A stretch of DNA of 64,000 nt, from assembly GCF_032854445.1 (NCBI RefSeq), contig NC_088299.1, positions 597,001 through 661,000 of the forward strand, read 5' to 3'. Position 1 is the first letter of the stretch. Each line of letters opens with the position of its first letter. The translations under genes were made by a program, and so were the position numbers. Source of the stretch: Liolophura sinensis (lineage: Eukaryota; Mollusca; Polyplacophora; Chitonida; Chitonidae). The notes below the pieces were generated by a model that saw only the letters and a program-made list of their open reading frames with translations, did not search any database and was not told where the DNA came from. Below, piece after piece: positions 44,501-58,399 of this stretch.

Positions 44501-47093
44501 AAGTATATATTTCGACGATCTTTGGCTGTATATTGGTGAAACGAAACAGCATCTGCAAACAAACAATGACAATATTCTTACAAATCCACATTTGACTGTC
44601 AATTTTTACATTGTCTGATTTGATCATTCCAAATTATGTTTGCTCATCCAAAGTATGTTTGTAAATTACATCATGTCAGTCTTTTACACTTTGTCCAAGA
44701 TTTGTCCAGTGTGGTGTGTTCAAGATTTATGCGAACTGAATAAAAACACACTGAAGGTTAATGATTCAATAAACAAAATACAGCGGCGGCCTATCACAGC
44801 CGTGACAGAGTATGTATGTATATACACTTCGACTCTAGTGAGCACATCGCCATCTTCCCTGACCCAGACACATTTGCACACGCTCAAACTTCTGACTCAT
44901 CCCCATCGGTCTGCCAACAACACACAAGTTTGGAAGTGGTCGCTCCGCCATCGTACTTGTTGAACTGATTCTGGAACTGAGCAGGGAATACGTAAGGGAT
45001 TGAGAGTCGGAATTCTTAATGACGGCTGGGAACATACTGGCGACTGTTGGGAAAATACATGAAAAGTCTGCTTCGCCCTATGCCCCGTGCTCTCCGCCCC
45101 CCCCCCCCCCCCCCCATCCTCTTTCTCCACCCACCCATCCCTTATTCTATATCATCAACAACCTAATGACTTCCCATATTGACTTTCATTAGTCGCTCTA
45201 ATTTCCCGGAGAACTTAAATGACGGCCCGCAAATATACATATGTATATCCCAGAATGTCAACAGAGTACGAACCCGAATATGGATATTATTTATGAAGGT
45301 TTCCGCAATGGCCAATCTCAGATCGTCGCCGCATCATTGTTATTACTACCATCAGGTTTGAGCTCACTCTGTCGTGCCTACCTATCGCCTCTCATATTGA
45401 CCGTCGAAGTTTGAAGGTCAGCCGAGCAAAAAGTTTCAACGGTAAGAAACGGTTCAAAACCAGCAAGCCCTCGAAAAGTATTTTTTTCAAAAGAGCGGCT
45501 TAAAAACTCTATAACATATTAAATTGATATTGTCAGTTTATGGTTTAGAGATGAGGTTGGAGTGCACCAGCTCTGGATGAATTTAACTCATATCACACTT
45601 TTATACAGCTGTGATACATTTACCAGACCTGCATGAATCAAAGAGGTAATTTGTGGCTATTTTATATAATGAAATAAATAATGAAACCCCCATTTATTAG
45701 CCGTATTAGTGTATAAGCATCGCTCTATATTTAAAGTCGTGAACACTCTGATAAACTGTTTATTTTATATTTACAACGTATACTTCCATAACATTTAGCA
45801 TTTATACTTTAAGTTTGAGGTTTATTACTTTAAATTGTTTTTGATGATATTACGATTATTTTATAGGGTATGTTCTCTGCGGTGATATGTCGTGTAGCTG
45901 TGATTGAAGTTCGTGGTCAGTTGTCTATATACTTGGCACATTGCTTGATCGTGGTATCATCTCAAAACTTTAATCACTGGATATTAATGAATTACCAATG
46001 TTAAGTATATATAAGAGGATTTTTTTTATTTCGCCCATTTTCGTCCACTCAGTTATTATTGTTTCTCTGGCATCTGTTTGTGAGTCTCAGTAAACCTGAT
46101 ATACAGTCATTGATGTCTTCAAGAGTAGAATGAACAAGTAATAAGTAAGTAATGAACAAGCAATTATTTAAAAAAAAAAATCCTCAAATTCGAACGGAAA
46201 ATGCAACGTCATTCACTGACAGATTCAAGCAATGCATTTTAGTGCTTAGAATTAGTTAATACAACATAATGAAGAATTTTCCCGGTTACTAGTACATGCA
46301 CGTGTGACCATTTGGCAACTACACTGTGCGACACTGTAATCGCTGCTCTGGTTTTACTCTCCGCACTGTTATTATATTTGATTTTTTTATGTTGTTATAT
46401 ACAAATTTAATTTAATTTTACGCAAATGTGATGCGAAATTAAATATATTAATTGGTAGGTAGGGTTTGATAGTGTCGGTTGGCAAAATCCAAGATGCACT
46501 TTTAAATACGAAAATTCTGAATATAAATAACATGAATTTACTTGAAATTGACAAAATTATTTATTGGTAAAACAAAAATATTCATCAGTGAGCAGTCGAA
46601 AAATTATGCCACGTTAGTTTCATATTAACCCAGTTTTACCTGAGGATGGGCTATCTAATTAACTCTAGTCAAATTTTCTAATTGACTAAACAAGTCGACA
46701 TCCAGGACCCTCTTACCCAATCTAAAATGTTTTTCTTTTCAAATTCTGACACGAGGTGAAGCCCGCAATTTGAATAATTTACGTAATCTTTTTGTCAGTG
46801 TGTTTATATGACCACGATATGAGCTGACATCCAAATGAGCCAGACTTAGGATTTAGGATATGGAAACATTTTTTGTGTTTAGTCTGGCACATATGTTTAA
46901 TTTGACGATGGCACTAATAAATCAATTACTTGTTTAACCTTTAGTCAATCACATAGAGCAGCCGCTATCAAATTGTCCACTAGGAACTGTGTCCAAAACG
47001 CTGCAGTGTGTTTTAAGCTAAATGTAACACTGTTTGTGCGTATTAGTCACTTTAATTAGCACCCTTTCGCCGGTGGGTATAGTTCAATTAAAA
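44501..47093. other. No gene recognised; long C-run inside
   Basis: Frames at 44640-44963 and 44835-45130 overlap antisense around the C19 run and lack motifs. 45540-46990 is AT-rich without open frames worth following. Confidence 0.45.
45097..45115. repeat. C19 homopolymer in a pyrimidine-rich block
   Basis: Nineteen C in a row within ctctccgc ... catcctctttctcc. The minus strand could form a G-quadruplex. Run length in an assembly is often unreliable. Confidence 0.95.
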
Positions 47094-47363
47094 ATGGCGT
47101 TCGTGTCTAGAAAAGTTATGTTTTCTAAGAGATTAGTTTGTCCTGTCAAGCAGTTACCAGATGTTTTGGCGCAACACTCACAGATGAAATATAAACAACA
47201 TTCACAGCACAGTGCGCGTCGAGCCCGTGCCAAACTACTTCGTATACCCTCCATTAACTTTCCAGCCCATGAAGTTAAACTCTTGTCGTGTCGATATTTG
47301 CGTATACCCAGTACATGTTGCACATGTAAAGTCATCAAACCAGATGACTATAGGCTACTTTAA
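47094..47363 (+). CDS. Weak candidate: small basic protein or first exon
   Basis: The ATG sits in a good initiation context (ttaaaaatggcg) and opens 89 codons: MAFVSRKVMFSKRLVCPVKQ at the start, then an H/Q/R-rich part (HSQHSARRARAKLLRIPS) and LSCRYLRIPSTCC. The basic, serine-bearing start without acidic residues could act as a mitochondrial presequence, but that composition also arises by chance. A minus-strand frame of 84 codons (47084-47338) overlaps it. The phrase cgtatacccwccat/cgtatacccagt occurs twice. No family recognised. Confidence 0.18.
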   Translation: MAFVSRKVMFSKRLVCPVKQLPDVLAQHSQMKYKQHSQHSARRARAKLLRIPSINFPAHEVKLLSCRYLRIPSTCCTCKVIKPDDYRLL

Positions 47364-48309
47364 ACCTCCAAGCGTCAACTCCGACATTCGTGTGCTATAG
47401 GTAAACCACGCGGCAGGGAGTTCCGAATCGACAATACCGAGACTTATCTCCAAAACAACGTAAAGCACCACTCAGTTCGCATAGGAATAAATTCGCATGT
47501 AATAAATAATTATGGAAATAGTAAGTAAACCTGGTAACATATAATAAAGAAGTACCTGAGTTGTAGGGGTGTTTTCTGTAAACTGTTGATGTATAAATGC
47601 ATAAATAGTTAGTCAATTACAGTCCCCTGGCACCAGGGCTTAAACAGAATTAGGTAAAAACTGCATACAAAAAGTAGGTAAAAAGACAGATCTTAACTGC
47701 AATTTATAACACGTCAGCAGTCCACAATTACTCAACATGGCAATTATTTATAACAAGTAAATTTGCTTGACTCGGCTTTTTTATTTTTATTTTTTTATTA
47801 AAAATGCAGTGATGTTATTTGCAATTTATTAGACGTTACTATTCTAGAACGGCTCAAAATACTGTATTATCACATTTAATAAACAATGTAACATGAAAAC
47901 GATGCAAAGCATATCAGGCCTCGGGGCCAACAAAATCACACGACATTCTATCAAATCATGACATCCCAACCGAATTTTATACTCGAACTTCGTTAAAATT
48001 TCCCAAGTCGAATACATCGTCGCGCTTTGATTGCAACTGTTCACAAAAGTAACATGATGTCAGCAGAAATGCTGTATACGTGGTATCCACATTTGCGAGA
48101 GTGAATGAGTGTTTGTATACCCACTGTGGAATTTAAGAAACCTATCTTAACGGTCAATGTGTCTATTCTGTTTATGTAACGTAAAGTAAATCGCTGAGTC
48201 TTTTTCTCTGGGTGAAATGCGTACAGGTTTGATGTAAAATATTTTAGAAGATTAAACATAGAAGTTGTGGTTGAATCTGATCGTTTAATTTTTTGTTAAA
48301 CCAGTGGAT
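47364..48309. other. No gene recognised
   Basis: Minus-strand frames (47395-47616, 47844-48044, 48041-48259) are motif-free and AT-rich. Confidence 0.5.
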
Positions 48310-48460
48310 GTAATAAATTTTTGGGTAGAAAGTAAGATTTTTCTGATTTGGAGAAATGATAGAATAAAAAAAAAACAAAAACAAATGAGCCTTCTCAACT
48401 TCTTACATCTTTGTATTCTGACTGCAGTTTCGAACGTCGTGTACTTATCAAGGGAATATA
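48310..48460 (+). repeat. Dispersed repeat, copy 2 (partner at 6011)
   Basis: tgatttggagaaatgataga ... caaatgagccttctcaac ... ctgactgcagtttcgaacgt matches 6011-6152 in the same orientation, with an extra A/C-rich stretch (aaaacaaaaac). The 96-codon frame at 48304-48594 owes its first half to this repeat, and the minus frame at 5943-6191 crosses the partner copy. Confidence 0.8.
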
Positions 48461-51400
48461 TAAACGGTCACATTTATAGGCCTATATATTGTAGTTCACA
48501 AATCAGTGATTTAATACATTTTCTCGAATCCATAACACCTATAAAATACCAGTCAGTTAAAGGAAATAAACGATTATGCGGTCATTTTTGTTAAACATCA
48601 GTATAATATAACAGAGTGCAGAATAGTGGACTAAGTTTATGATTCAAATTTTTTTTTTTTAATCTTATTTGGTGTGCTTTGATTATTCTGAATTTTAATA
48701 TGCACTGCACGTGTTGGATTTAGCGAAAGACCGAATATAATATTTTAAAATGCAATATGGCAACATCTGTTTGTTCCTAAATATCACATATCTGGCGAAA
48801 TGATGATATTACCCCGATAATGATATATAATGCTGGCTTGCACATTATGGGCGATTGGGGAGAGCTACCATGTATAAGTGTAATAACAAAATTATCATAC
48901 ACGTTGTATAAAGCCCATACACCTTTCTTTTTTAAACCTATTTGTAAATAGTCACCAGTTAACAATTCAACTGCATGGGCGATGAAAAAAAATATATCAT
49001 TTAACGATCAGCCCAGTGAATATATAACTTAACTACGTAAAGATTATTATGGACATTTCCAGACGAAATGCGGGGTACAACTGCAATTTTTGCACCAATT
49101 CAACTGCAACTGTGGCGCTCGTGTGCGTCTAAGCTGCTACTATGTATATAAATATGAACAATTAGAATAAACTGATATAAATTCATAAGACTGATTTTAC
49201 CAGTTAGTCCTACGTCATTTGCCAACCATACCACACTTGTCTCTACACTCCATGCTGTTGTCTTTCATAACTATTTAGGTCAGAATGCGAAGAAAATCTT
49301 GCCCTGGTATAAAATTATCTCATGCTAGTGTTTTTGGCCATGGTTACATACAGCTACTAATAACTTTTTCACGGTCATATTCTAGTAAAACTGACTGTGC
49401 TACAAAAACTATTAATATCGGCAGAACAAATCGTTAAATCTGGTCATGTGACGGTGAGACAATGAGGAAACTAAAAGCAAATGTAAACGCGTAAAATAAC
49501 GATCAAGGTAAATACTGAAGGCACTGTACAGAACTGTCACCGAGATATCAGCTATCAATGTATATGTGCATGGATACAGCGGGTTTGTGGCGGGGCTGCA
49601 GTTATAGTCCATCAGAAAATCCCATGCAACCCTTGGTGAACAACATCACGGCACACAGTATTTTCATATGGGCATCATCCCACTCCGTGCACTGCACGCT
49701 GAACCAGATTTTCCCCGTGAGAACTTATTTCTTTTTTGACAGGAGAATTATTTAAAAAAAATATTAATGTAGCAAGTGTGGGAAATAGAGGGACTGACTG
49801 TGGTAAATTTTGCGAATGGGAGATGTTCTCGTGAGTTTAAGGCAGAGACAAAAATGACTTGCTGGCATGCACACAGCAAATATTTTGTTGCATAGCTGTA
49901 TTTGCATGAAAACAATGGGTCACCATGAAATGGCTGGACGTACACCCGTAAAATAACTGTGGAAATAGTTCTTTTAATTTTCATACATGATTATACGGAG
50001 AAATTTGAGTGCTGACAACGGGTGATTGTGAAAGAACCATGCGCGTTGAAATATTTATTTACCTATACAAAAATACTACAGATTTGAATCTTTATTATTT
50101 AAAAACACAGGTAAAAAAACTTCAATGCAAATGAAACTATTTTTTTCTTATTACTTTCACAAGAAAGAAACTTATTAAAAATCAAGATTACGCATGATAT
50201 TCGTGGAAAAACGTGAATTTTTACATATCACCATCAGATATTTAACTAAACAAAGGCATCACCAGTTTATAGCATTTAATTTTGAAGTTGTTAAAATTGG
50301 AAAGTTATATAACCAATAGCATAATCTTAACCGTTCACTGTCTCCTGTTCTAACATTGCACGTTCCCGCTAAGTCTATGGCTGCAGGTGATTGCCATGGC
50401 GTTAAGCTATTATTATTCATTCATTCACTTATATTTCAACATTTTTTTTTTATTTTTTAAGAAAGGCCACATAATGTACGAAAACCTTTGTATGTGCGTC
50501 TGAATTAAATTCCTTTAATTTTGCAACATATATTACATATTTTCATATATAACACGACCCTTCCTGAAAACACTATCGGAAAGTGTCACACTAAAATTCA
50601 TGGTCGCAAAATTTCAGATCTGTGTTTCCACAGAGTTTGAAGTCATGTCATCGTAGTCTCTAAATTTACCTTTGAAAAAGACATCTACGCATAAATGATG
50701 ACCATTCTTCCGACGCCGCACAACTTTTATCATTAATACCTAGCCGTTTGAGGTATCCATATGGCGAGAACAAGGTCAGCCAGTTTTGTAATTCCGAGGA
50801 GAAATCAGAACATATCATTATACATAATTATCTTCGTTTACCTTCAGCTGCCGACAAACCTTTAGCCAGTGTGTTCCTAAGATAAATCGTCAAATTGTGT
50901 TTCAAGAACGCGTTGTATATTTGGACGCGCAGTATCAGCTGTATGCCATGTACCGAGTGACTGAAGTCTGTCGTGAAACTCCGAGCAAGCTTGGGACTAC
51001 AAACGACCTGTATGTAGGATCGGATAATTACGGCTCCCAGATCGCTCGATCACTCCACTCTGGCACCCACTAATTTTCACCTGATGTTAATGGCGCAACT
51101 GAGATCCCCTTACTGCGCGATCTTTAATGGTCTGACGCCACAAAAGAGATGGACTGGTACACAACGTTCCTAACGAGCAAAATGTGTCCATATTAAACTC
51201 GAGATTGTCAGCTCGCTTTAAAGTACTCGCTTTTCATCGCGTCTCCATCTTGCTTTCTTTCGATTCAGAGACAAAACTATAATTAGTGACACTGAGGAAA
51301 TTCCAAAATTTTTGACATATACAAGGCACGTGTTGATCTAATAAGCAAAGTGCAGAGGGAGAAAAATTATAGGAAACAAATCAACAAAATGAAAAGAGGG

Positions 51401-52961
51401 ATAAACAGGTAAGCGCTACACATGATGATTAAGAAATATTTATGTCAAAGCTCGTCAAATGTCGTCATATTTACTAGGGTTAGTGATACTTAACACCAAT
51501 GGTGTTAGCCGTAAACATGGTGCATGGTCTTCTTGCAAATTTTAATCATTTACTTACCTAACAGTGAGTGTGTGGTTCAAATATATGTCTTACATCCCGT
51601 GGTCATGAGAATGGTGTTAAATATCCCGCCGTTTTATGTGATTGTGTGTGACAGCATCGTATCTGACCAATCAAAATACAAACTAATGCTAAATAAACCT
51701 ATGACGAAGAAGGTACGTCCGTTCCTGAAGGGGTTTCATTCTATGCGCAATGCTAACAGCTAAAACGTCTAGATACAGACGTTCTTTGTGACAGATGCAC
51801 GACGGGAGAAGACGAAAACGTCACGATGTGATAGGTTAAAATTGGCAGGGCTAAGCATAGTGTCTCTAACAGCTTAGTTTTCTTCGACTCGTGACATGGT
51901 ATAACGTTTCAGGTCATAATGCTAATATTTTATATCATTATCAAAAATGAGTTGACTTCATTTTCACTGGTAGACTTGTATACACATACAAACGAATAAG
52001 TGCTCTTGTAAGTACTCTTCCTGCTGGCTACTTTATTTCAGGGCATTAAAACTGGCTTTTGGCCTTACATTTTGAGGCATAATTAATACCTCATGTTTTT
52101 TATGTGTAACGGAACGACATGATGTGTTGGCATCACTTATGGCCTTTGTACAACAGCAACCGTGCTGAAGATGGCTGCCTAAGTACCGCTACTACCTTTG
52201 ACAGGATGCAAGATCATGTGATCTAGGCGTTTGTTCTAACAGACATTTCAAGGTCGGTGTGAAGATTAACCTTAAATCCATCACTCCAGTGTTTCTTCAG
52301 CTCTGACCCAAATTGCGGAAAACATCAGAAAAAAGTGTTATCTGTCCGTCACATGAAGGTGGTGAGACCCCGTCCATACTAAGGGTCACTGCACTCCTTC
52401 TCGCTACTTTGAAGAACTCTATTTACTATAATTGGCATCAACAGCTATGGAAGCATCTCCAGTCTGAGGGAAACCGGTACAGCCCGACACAAGTCTTCCA
52501 GTGCACCGGCAATCTTACTCTTATGCTTCTGCCTTACAAGGCCAACTGCGTGGCTTCTGTAATGCTGTTATAACTTTGAACCATGCTGACTCAGTCCAAT
52601 ACTTTCCATTCAGTAGTCACATTAGAAAATTGATTTTCTGGAACAAATTTTTTAAAATATGTATAAGGAAATCTTTGAGCACACGCTTTTGACGTAGTAA
52701 AGCATGTACGTGGGATTCATGACGTTATAAAGGAGTATCTGCTGAATAAACTCACACGCAAGCGGGAAGGGAAGGGTCAGTCAGCGTCGTTCGGATTGGC
52801 TGACGTTGAACCCTGAGATATCATTGATTTCCGTGAAAGTCCATTTCGCCTTGCCGTCCATGTCTCCTGGCGAATTGAAGCGAATTACAGTAACATCTGA
52901 CTACTTTGACTGTACCTTATGCCTTGTGGAAGGTCTGCCCCGTTACCATCCCATTTCTAAA
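48461..52961. other. Long gene-free stretch
   Basis: About 4.5 kb of mostly AT-rich sequence with only short, motif-free frames (48777-48965, 49412-49755, 49748-49984, 51524-51763, 52313-52692). 50990-51260 is G+C/CpG-richer and non-repetitive (cggctcccagatcgctcgat, cgcgatctttaatggtctga), a candidate for regulatory DNA or a missed non-coding exon. No repeat was recognised. Confidence 0.4.
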
Positions 52962-53011
52962 ATGTCATCCTGAAGACACCGGACATGATGGCCAACCCAC
53001 TCACAGTATGA
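52962..53011 (-). mobile_element. SINE-B fragment, minus strand
   Basis: gtcatcctgaagacaccgga, catgatggccaacccactca and cagtatgaca follow the order of 28393-28446 (cagccgaagacaccaggcat ... cacccattcacattatactga). Only about 50 bp align. Confidence 0.5.
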
Positions 53012-55587
53012 CAAATCGACAAATAGCTCCATTGGTTAGACAGGAAGTGTCTGGATTAAAAATTAAAAGGAAAAAATCTTTCCGCCTGTCTGGACTCGTG
53101 ATTGAAGCGGTGTCTCTCTTCATAGAGAGTATAAATAAGTGGTAGAAGGTACCTGTTATTTATCAAAACCCAGGGTGAAATGTCTTTACTGCCTCATCCA
53201 AGTGTCTATGTTGGGGCTTCACCTATTTGTTTGTTCGTTTCCTATGGGCAACCAGATGCCTGGGGGTGGAAAAATGTCCACCAGGGCATGTGTGGGAAAG
53301 GAACACCGAAGGAAATGTTGAACTAAAAAGTTACTATAGCGGTTACGTTCTAATAAGGAGACAATAATAGACATGCTTCTGTGGTTAAATTTCCCGCTCA
53401 TATAAATTATCTACCATATACAGGCACCTGTAAGAAGATAACAAATGTGTGCAAAATTTATACTTTGTCAACACACATTCATATATCATTCATATTATGA
53501 AAGAACTCTTCGGAAGTCAACTTTTCAAATTGCTTTCAATAGGCGAAGAAATGCAGATCATCAGTTTTATATTAACGAATGTTCAAAGTCGTCATAAACG
53601 GACATCACATTATAGAGTTACCTTGTGGAAATAAAAATCCAATCCATGAAACTCCTTCAGCTTAATAAGAGTCTAGTATTTTCATTTTCAACCAAAATCA
53701 TGAAAGTTTTGGTTATGTTTTATTGATGCATTTTCTGTTTTATATTACATATATAGGTCGTTTTTTTTTTACTAAAACAAAGGAGTTTAAAGCATGCAAA
53801 AGAATGAGGTGATCATGACGACAATACATGAAACATATGTCCAGTTAATTTACAGGACTATTCTCTGGGAGTCAAACAACGTGCTCACGGTGTATGCGGA
53901 CACTGACTGGATGAGAATGACACTGTTTGATTATTTTGGCATTGTGAGCGTTTGATCTGAGATCTGTTTCATTCTTCCCAGGTTAGCTTTCTGAGATACA
54001 GATCTGTGGTCTTCAATTCTCTAACCTGAAACTCAGCCCTCACGAGTATGTTTTCCTCAGCATGCCAAAGTTGTTGGCTTCCAACAGAAGATTTCCTTGA
54101 ATCCGGAGGAAAGTTTGATTTTATGTCACCTTTTTTGTGAATACCAACAACATAAGGTCACAATTAATACGAACGTGACAGGCCTATCGACAACCATCCA
54201 ATCGTCGATTATTGCCATTTGCGAATCGATGGTCGCAATCTGCAGCGTCCGGGAAAAGATATAATCCTGGTCAGCAGCCTGCAGATTAAAACCAAGATGT
54301 TAGATGACGTCCGAATGGATTCGACAGTGATATGGGTGTTAAATGCATCGAAATGGCCTTAATAATATTTATGCAGGGTACGTATAAAGAATGAAAATGC
54401 TACCAGTTAAGGCTGAGTCAAAGTATATATCTTTTTATATCACCCCCGCTCCCATGTGCTAAGGTGTACTAATAGCTGAATGATCTGTTTGATGATCCAC
54501 AACATACGGAGATAAAAAAATCAAACGAATTCTAAGTTTTAATTTTCAAATCCATTTGAAATAACTCTTGCATGCACCCACTATACATAGACTATGATAT
54601 ATAAAAGACTACAGAATAATTTGTAAAACCAGAGAAGCGACGACATTGTGATAGGCTAATGGTCAAACGTGGCTGGTGAAATCACAACTGTTATCCGTTT
54701 ACCTCATATAAGGATTTGTTCGAAATGTTCATGCAAATCCTAAAAACTAGCAAAAACTAGCAAATACGATGGAAGAATAAAATAAAAACAATTTGGGAAT
54801 GCTCGCTACACTGGACCATATTTTAGATGACGGTATATACAGTGGCGAATAACTGAACATGCATACATTTTACAGAAAATACACACGATAATAGGCGGTC
54901 ATATACACAATACCTAATATATAAGACTTCCTTGTCCTGTAGAGAACTAAGAGTTTTACATATTAAGCCTAAGCGGCGCTACTCTGACTTCGTTATATAT
55001 ATTCATATATTTTGACAGATAATAAAACATTTTGTATATAAATGAGCCACTTAAATTTCAATTTTCATGAATATAGCACATGGAGTAGAACAGCTGTAAC
55101 ATTTTTATATACTGAAAAGGATAGGACGTGCAAGTATGCAGATATGAAATATCCCGATACAATTGTGCCTGAGGTAGTGCATCTGTACGCACGCGTGAGA
55201 TATGCGAACAGCAGACAGGCCACGTGCACGGATCCACATAACTCAAAGAACCGAATTTCTGGTTTACAAAGGTGAACTTAGAACGTTATACAAAACCAGC
55301 TAGCCAATTCTGTGTGAAAATATTCACCCCTAGGTCATAGGTCACTGAAAATTGAAATAGACTAAACTATTAATTTGGAAATCCTGATTATAACATGTTC
55401 ATAATTAGTGTTGGAAATTATATTTTTTTTTATAAAATTTACCTATAAACAGACAAATTTCACATTCTGTTTAGAAACAAAACAGAAAAGGTTTAGGTAA
55501 TAACCAAGTGATTTGTCTGATGTATTAATATGAGTGAACATGAAGTTAGTCATTAAATCTGAATTGATTTCAAAGTATATAGTATCG
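53012..55587. other. No gene recognised
   Basis: Frames at 53139-53321, 53449-53634 and 55042-55275 are short and unsupported. AT-rich, with no repeat recognised. Confidence 0.45.
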
Positions 55588-55765
55588 AGAGGTGTTCAAT
55601 GAGTTCAAGTCCAGCTCATGTTGGCTTCCTCTGTGGCCGTACCTGGAAAGATCTGTCAGTAACCTGAGGGTGATCGTGGATTTTCTACAAACATTAATGC
55701 TGGCCGCCGTCGTATTAATGAAACATTCCTGAGTATGGCGTGAAACACCAATCAATTAAATTGAA
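55588..55765 (+). mobile_element. SINE-A copy missing the extreme 5' head
   Basis: caatgagttcaagtccagct (B-box), catgttggcttcctctgtgg, ggccgtacctggaaagatct, aatgctggccgccgtcgtat and atggcgtgaaacaccaatca, ending in an A-rich tail. The central block is shortened. Confidence 0.88.
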
Positions 55766-58399
55766 AAAAAAGTAAATAAAAATGTTCAAGGAATTCTGCA
55801 ATGCTTATCAACAAATGACAAATGAGTACTACTTAGCCACTCATGTGGTGACGCCAATTTGCCATGTTAGTTATCTAGCACAACGTCAAACCTAATATGA
55901 GAGAATCTTCGTGTGCACAACTGTTCGTCCTTTCCACTTACGTGCTTGTCAGCTTTAGCTGACTGTACTGACACCAGAGAATGTACCGAACATGGCAGAG
56001 CCGTCTCATTAGGAACAGACTCTTTCCTGCCCATGCTAAGATAATTCCATAATAAATCTGATTTTGCTAAGGAAAGACAATGCAACGAGAAATGGCTGTC
56101 CCAAGGCGGTTTTGATGTCAGCTTACAAGTTACTGCAGTCTCCTTTCCAAGGCGAAGGCATTGTGACACAGGTGGCCATTCTCAGTTAGACATAATTGTA
56201 TGACTGTCCATTTGAACCAAAAACACAACAAATTAACACATAAAATAACCTCAAATTCCGAGTTATTACATCGACGTCTGACTGTCCACCATTACAACCA
56301 AGAGTTGATAAGTGTCACAGTCAAATATCATTGCCATTGATTGGACAAGTCCAAATGGTCTTCTCTACAATATCGCTACTCGAATTGAGGTGTCCGTTAA
56401 TGCCAAATCCTCAATGTTGAATTTCATCTTTGTAGAATGTTTTGATATTTTTCTGTCATGTCTGTGGCCTTTTCCCTTGTTTCCTTGTGTATACAGAGGC
56501 AGACTTATGAACACTTTAATTATCTTTGATGCTTTGGAAATGCACGCGCTTAAATACAAGTTATTTCTGTTTGACACACGCCTGTTGCTGCCTCGGTGTG
56601 TGGTTGCGTTAATAGAGAACACGTTTTAAGGTCTGCACGATTGACAGTTGGCGGTTACCAGGAGTGAACATGCAGAAAGCTCTTGTTGGGCAACACACCA
56701 GTGACGCAACACGTCACGCGTAAACAGTACCGTACACATGACGTGCATTCATGTAGAGAATAACACAGCCCGGTGGTACTCTTAGCAATGACCTCTGTTT
56801 AATTCATACTATTTGTGTACTAAATGTAACATGATCTTTTCAAGATTCATCGTGATACCCCATGGGTGCGATGCTACACAGACTAAAAATTTGCCTAAAC
56901 CGTTTTTAGTTTGGCAGGGCCTCTATGCTTTATCGAACTTTTATGACTTTTGAATACATTCGGATAGTTCATCTGTCTATCACCTGTCTATAAATATATG
57001 CTGTTGACTTTAAATGTTTAAGCGCGAGCATTTTATGATAACAAGCATATGTACTGCTTTAGTACATTCGCACTATAATGAGTGATTGTCAGTCTGACGT
57101 TGCCCACGGGAATACCTTTTAAAAATAGTGCATGTAACTGGAGCTCTACATTACCCTGTCTCTGTCATCGAATATTAACAAGGTTGTCGCAAACGCCTAC
57201 AGGTGGGTAACTGACCACTCCCAAGTCCGAAAGTGGAAAGTCCTATACCGACTTACCTACTTCGTGACCAATGGGAATTCGAACATTAAAATGATTGGCA
57301 GATTTGGGTTGTTTTGCGTAGGTAACTTTCTGCAATGTCGCGTTGACCGTGAAGAAAACAATAGGAATGTAAGCATGGACGATATATACATGGTGTGCTA
57401 CACAGCTTACGGTGTTCCGCTCAAGGCCTACAGCCACACATATAAAAGTTCCAGCTGTGTTAAGTTTTCAAGCCGTATTTTTTCTAATACGGTGTGATTT
57501 CTATTTGGATCAACAATTTACAGCCTGAGGCGTTTTTGTCCAAATGACCACAATATATCACTTATGTTCTATCGAATGTAGAGAACATCCCAATTCGTTT
57601 TGCTATTTGTAGAAAATAAGGTTCTATAAATGTTAATAAATAAAAACTACACTTAGGCTGTTCCCAACGTGCCATTCTGATCTTTTAGACACTCTGACAC
57701 CGCGCAAGCGTTTTGCATGACATCCATCTTGAATATAGTTGGGGCGCATTTCAAAATTTGCATTCAGACTTGGCAGTCAATTTTCACTGATTTGGCAGAT
57801 AAAATCACCACGAAATTTGCCCTAGATGTCTCAGTGCAATTAAATATCTAATAAGAGATAACGAATGATGTGGCGCATTCATTTGGGATAGTCTCTATTG
57901 TATTTGAGTAGTGAATGCAATACTGGTGATTTGACACGTTAATAGTTAGATATATAAAGGTGCATATTGGGGCGGGTTGGCTGTTGTCGAAAGTAAACGG
58001 TGTAATGAGTTGTTGCTGGTTACTATTTGTCAACTTCCTACTGTTCCTAATACAACTAATGCACTCAGAATTGACTCATAAGTATATTAGTCACTTCCGG
58101 ACAACCGTAATGCCAATGGTAAAATCACGATAACTGCCAAACACTAGAAGGCAGGGTTATCTAAGACAGCTCATGTGTGTCAGACTGACCCGGGTTGAAT
58201 CAACCTTGCACAAACGTGAGACAGCTGAGAACTGAAATTCATATCCACGGTGCATGATAGGAGAGGAACATAATGCGCAAATATGGCGGAGTAACAAACG
58301 AAGAAGTAGAAGAATAAAAAATACATAAATCTTAGGAAAGCCAAACTGCCAAAATCAACTGTCTGAATATGCCCTTTTCCTTGGGATCTTAAATTCAGA
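55766..58399. other. No gene recognised
   Basis: Frames of 85-105 codons exist at 55867-56169 (-) and at 56312-56629 (+, with an 85-codon antisense frame over it). Antisense pairs of this kind are typical of chance openness. A B-box-like gacccgggttgaatcaacc near 58187 may be a SINE scrap. Confidence 0.4.

Noticed and set aside
44345-44618. Repeat-peptide frames (PKSYTSFCPN-like) over 44361-44500
   Set aside because: They arise from six tandem 22-24-bp units with no gene context.
56312-56629. 105-codon plus frame with an 85-codon antisense frame
   Set aside because: Mutually antisense openness without motif, splice site or initiation context is typical of chance.
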